A model generated the notes under the pieces. That model was given only the letters and a program-made list of their open reading frames with translations. It made no database searches and had not been told where the DNA came from. Shown here one piece after another: positions 12,127 to 14,734 of a stretch of 14,734 bases of DNA (position 1 is the first letter of the stretch; every line of letters begins with the position of its first letter). The stretch comes from an uncultured Bacilli bacterium (GTDB lineage Bacteria; Bacillota_I; Bacilli_A; RF39; UBA660): the NCBI GenBank assembly GCA_944332645.1, contig CALVKK010000018.1, positions 1 through 14,734 on the forward strand, written 5' to 3'. The translations under genes were made by a program, and so were the position numbers.

Positions 12127-14038
12127 TGCTTCAGATATTCAAGTTTTGGAAGGATTAGAAGCGGTTAGAAAACGTCCCGGAATGTATATTGGAACAACTA
12201 GTTCTAGAGGTCTACATCATTTAGTTTGGGAAATAGTGGATAACGCTATTGATGAAGCGTTAGCTGGTTATTGCGATGATATAGAAATTATAATTAATAA
12301 AGATAATTCTGTAACTGTTAAAGACGATGGACGAGGAATTCCTACAGGAATTCATGCCAAGACTGGTATTTCTACTGTTGAAACTGTTTATACAGTTTTA
12401 CATGCTGGTGGTAAATTTGGCGGTGGAGGATATAAAGTTTCTGGTGGATTACATGGTGTAGGTGCCTCAGTTGTTAATGCTTTAAGTAGTTGGGTTGAAG
12501 TAAAAGTATATCAAAATGGTCAAGTTTATCAAATAAGATTTGAAAATGGTGGTCATACAGTTGCTCCTTTAAAAGTAATAGATGAGTGTTCTCCTGATCG
12601 TACTGGGACAACTGTAACTTTTAAACCAGATCCAGAAATATTTACTGAAACTACAATTTTTGATTACGAAATATTAAAAGTTCGTGTAAGAGAATTAGCA
12701 TTTTTAAATAAAGGTTTAAGATTAATATTAATCGATGATCGTGATCCACTTAATATAAGAAAAGAAGAATTTTTATATGAAGGTGGAATAAGTGAATATG
12801 TTAAAATGTTGAATGAAAACAAAACTCCAATTCATGAAAATATAATTCATTTATCTGGCGAAGAAAATGATATTTCGATTGAAGTAGCTTTACAATATAA
12901 TGAGAGTTATTCTTCTAATGTGTATTCTTTTACAAATAATATTAATACGCATGAAGGTGGAACTCATGAAGATGGTGTAAAAAGAGCTTTAACTCGTATT
13001 ATAAACAATTATGCAAAAAATTATAAATATCTCAAGGATAATGAAGAACCATTATCAGGTGACGATGTTCGTGAAGGTTTAACAATGATTATTTCATGTA
13101 AACATCCAAACCCTCAATTTGAAGGTCAAACTAAAACAAAATTAGGAAACAGTGAAGTAAGAAAAATAGCCGACGATGTATTTAGTGAAGGATTCGAACG
13201 ATTTTTACTTGAAAATCCTGATCAAGCAAAGCAGATTGTCGAAAAAGCTATGACTGCTGCTAGAGCTAGAATTGCTGCTAAAAAAGCACGAGAATTAACC
13301 AGAAAAAAAGGTAATTTAGAAACTATAAATCAATGGGGCAAATTGACAAATTGTACCAGTAAAGATCCTACTATTTCTGAAATATTTATCGTCGAGGGAG
13401 ATTCAGCTGGTGGATCAGCTAAGGGTGGTAGAGACCCTAAAACACAAGCTGTTTTACCATTAAGAGGTAAAATTTTAAATGTCGAAAAAGCTAGATTAGA
13501 TAAAATCTTGGGTAATGAAGAAATAAGAAGTATGATTACAGCTTTTGGTACTGGTATCGGCGATGAATTTGATATTAATAAATTAAGATATCATAAGATT
13601 ATAATCATGACTGATGCCGATGTCGATGGCTCACACATTAGAATTTTATTATTAACACTTTTTTATCGCTTTTTTAGACCAATAATTGAGGGCGGTTATG
13701 TTTATGCTGCTCAACCACCTTTATTTAATATTAAGCATGGTAAAACAACCAAGTATGTTTTGAATGAAGATGAACGTGACGCTTATATTAAGGAGCTGTT
13801 AGAAAAAAATCCAAATATAAAATATGAGGTTAGCCGTAATAAAGGTCTTGGTGAAATGGATGCTCATGAATTATGTGATACAACAATGAATATTGAAAAT
13901 CGAACTTTAATTCAAATAACTATCGATGATGCTATCAGAGCAGATCAAACTTTTGAAACTTTAATGGGCGAAGAAGTAGAACCAAGAAGACAATTTATTC
14001 AAGACAATGCTGTTTATGTAGAAAACTTGGATATTTAG
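12107..14038 (+). CDS. gyrB: DNA gyrase subunit B
   Basis: ATPase subunit of type IIA topoisomerase that introduces negative supercoils. The GHKL ATPase domain has EIVDNAIDEAL (42-52), DDGRGIP (73-79) and the lid GGKFGGGGYKVSGGLHGVG (101-119). The TOPRIM metal site has VEGDSAGG (429-436) and DADVDGSH (503-510). The C-terminus, RRQFIQDNAVYVENLDI, matches Gram-positive GyrB rather than the longer proteobacterial form. Length 643 is normal. ATG 12107 with GAGGTGG upstream lies inside the recF end. GyrB and not ParE is supported by the recF-gyrB-gyrA order and the tail. Confidence 0.98.
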   Translation: MKENHYDASDIQVLEGLEAVRKRPGMYIGTTSSRGLHHLVWEIVDNAIDEALAGYCDDIEIIINKDNSVTVKDDGRGIPTGIHAKTGISTVETVYTVLHAGGKFGGGGYKVSGGLHGVGASVVNALSSWVEVKVYQNGQVYQIRFENGGHTVAPLKVIDECSPDRTGTTVTFKPDPEIFTETTIFDYEILKVRVRELAFLNKGLRLILIDDRDPLNIRKEEFLYEGGISEYVKMLNENKTPIHENIIHLSGEENDISIEVALQYNESYSSNVYSFTNNINTHEGGTHEDGVKRALTRIINNYAKNYKYLKDNEEPLSGDDVREGLTMIISCKHPNPQFEGQTKTKLGNSEVRKIADDVFSEGFERFLLENPDQAKQIVEKAMTAARARIAAKKARELTRKKGNLETINQWGKLTNCTSKDPTISEIFIVEGDSAGGSAKGGRDPKTQAVLPLRGKILNVEKARLDKILGNEEIRSMITAFGTGIGDEFDINKLRYHKIIIMTDADVDGSHIRILLLTLFYRFFRPIIEGGYVYAAQPPLFNIKHGKTTKYVLNEDERDAYIKELLEKNPNIKYEVSRNKGLGEMDAHELCDTTMNIENRTLIQITIDDAIRADQTFETLMGEEVEPRRQFIQDNAVYVENLDI

Positions 14039-14047
14039 GAGGTAATT

Positions 14048-14734
14048 ATGGATAAGTTAGAACAAAGAAATATAGTAAATGAAGTTGAAAAATCTTTTCT
14101 TGAATATTCAATGAGTGTCATTGTTTCACGTGCATTGCCAGACCTAAGAGATGGTTTAAAACCAGTCCATAGACGTATATTATACACAATGTATGAAGAC
14201 AATTTAACCCCAGACAAACCATTTAGAAAAAGTGCTACTACAGTTGGAGCAGTTTTAGGTAGATATCATCCACATGGTGATACTTCAGTTTATGACGCTA
14301 TGGTTAGAATGGCCCAAGATTTTAGTTATCGTTATGTATTAGTTGAAGGACATGGTAATTTTGGTTCAATCGATGGTGATGGAGCTGATGCATATCGTTA
14401 CACTGAAGCAAGACTATCTAAATTATCACTTGAGTTATTACGCGATATAAATAAAAATACAATCGATTTTACTCCTAATTTTGATAATACTACTAAAGAA
14501 CCTGTTGTTTTACCAAGTCGTTTTCCTAATATTTTAGTTAGTGGAACAATGGGTATTGCTGTTGGTATGGCTACAAATATTCCACCACATAATTTAGGCG
14601 AAGTAATCGACGGGTGTATTGCTTATATCGACAATAATAATATTACCATTTCAGAATTAATGAAATATATTAAAGGTCCTGATTTTCCAACTGCTGCAAC
14701 AATATTAGGCATAAATGGAATTAAAAAGGCGTAT
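14048..14734 (+). CDS. gyrA: DNA gyrase subunit A, C-terminus cut by window edge
   Basis: Breakage-reunion subunit of gyrase. 229 codons are present, covering the winged-helix domain and part of the tower. The catalytic tyrosine is Y118 in AYRYTEARLSK. The quinolone-binding segment reads HPHGDTSVYDA, with Thr79 and Asp83 at the positions of E. coli Ser83 and Asp87. The hydroxyl and acidic groups used for drug contact are therefore kept, and no resistance change is evident. ATG 14048 has a perfect AGGAGGT site (starting at 14037) that overlaps the gyrB stop; the gap between the genes is 9 nt. The C-terminal DNA-wrapping beta-pinwheel is outside the window. Confidence 0.97.
   Translation, partial: MDKLEQRNIVNEVEKSFLEYSMSVIVSRALPDLRDGLKPVHRRILYTMYEDNLTPDKPFRKSATTVGAVLGRYHPHGDTSVYDAMVRMAQDFSYRYVLVEGHGNFGSIDGDGADAYRYTEARLSKLSLELLRDINKNTIDFTPNFDNTTKEPVVLPSRFPNILVSGTMGIAVGMATNIPPHNLGEVIDGCIAYIDNNNITISELMKYIKGPDFPTAATILGINGIKKAY

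Noticed and set aside
13237..13243. TGTCGAA (Spo0A-box-like) in gyrB, with another at 13480-13486, and TTCGACA in mnmG at 2969-2975
   Set aside because: These are single copies within conserved codons (Val-Glu in gyrB), with no promoter nearby.
14122..14132. TGTTTCACGTG in gyrA, resembling the left part of parS
   Set aside because: Only the left 11 of 16 positions match before symmetry is lost, and the bases encode the conserved IVSRAL of GyrA.
14035..14217. 60-codon minus-strand frame at the gyrB-gyrA junction
   Set aside because: It is antisense to the conserved gyrA start and has no ribosome site.

Overview
The window is the replication-origin region of a bacterial chromosome, with the classic Bacillota gene order. 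The DNA is very AT-rich. Shine-Dalgarno sites are strong (GGAGG, AGGTGAT), all genes use the standard code (TGG for Trp, TAA/TAG as observed stops), and there is a ComK-family gene behind Spo0A-type boxes. This points to a low-GC member of the class Bacilli or a neighbouring Erysipelotrichia/Mollicutes-like lineage; the sequence alone does not allow a genus.

Left arm (minus strand, transcribed away from the origin). rpmH, rnpA, yidC and jag start from a consensus promoter (TTGACA, 17 bp, TATAAT) and end in a hairpin that includes the jag stop codon. mnmE, mnmG and rsmG follow from a second promoter. A ParB/Noc-family gene then has its own promoter and runs off the left edge. The proteins serve ribosome assembly and RNase P, membrane protein insertion, tRNA wobble-uridine modification, 16S rRNA methylation and chromosome segregation or nucleoid occlusion.

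Origin. DnaA boxes lie on both sides of dnaA: about six between rpmH and dnaA, and a head-to-tail pair of perfect boxes before dnaN followed by 40 bp of pure A/T. This is the bipartite oriC layout known from Bacillus.

Right arm (plus strand). dnaA and dnaN are followed by a terminator, a monocistronic comK-like gene with its own promoter and terminator, then recF, gyrB and a gyrA that runs off the right edge. The comK-like gene lies between dnaN and recF, where Bacillus subtilis has the small S4-domain gene yaaA. Three TTCGACA boxes at exact 10-bp spacing overlap its -35 region.

Main points for a second look: (1) the ComK-like regulator with tandem 0A boxes and no MecA/ClpC degradation tail, inside the origin cluster; (2) a ParB/Noc protein with mixed specificity residues, operator-like repeats at its promoter, a long disordered tail and a possible internal start; (3) a frameshift separating the YidC signal peptide from its body; (4) an 18-T run inside dnaA that replaces part of the AAA+ lid; (5) a four-residue deletion in ribosomal protein L34 next to an 18-bp palindrome. 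Points 3 to 5 may be real or may be assembly errors.
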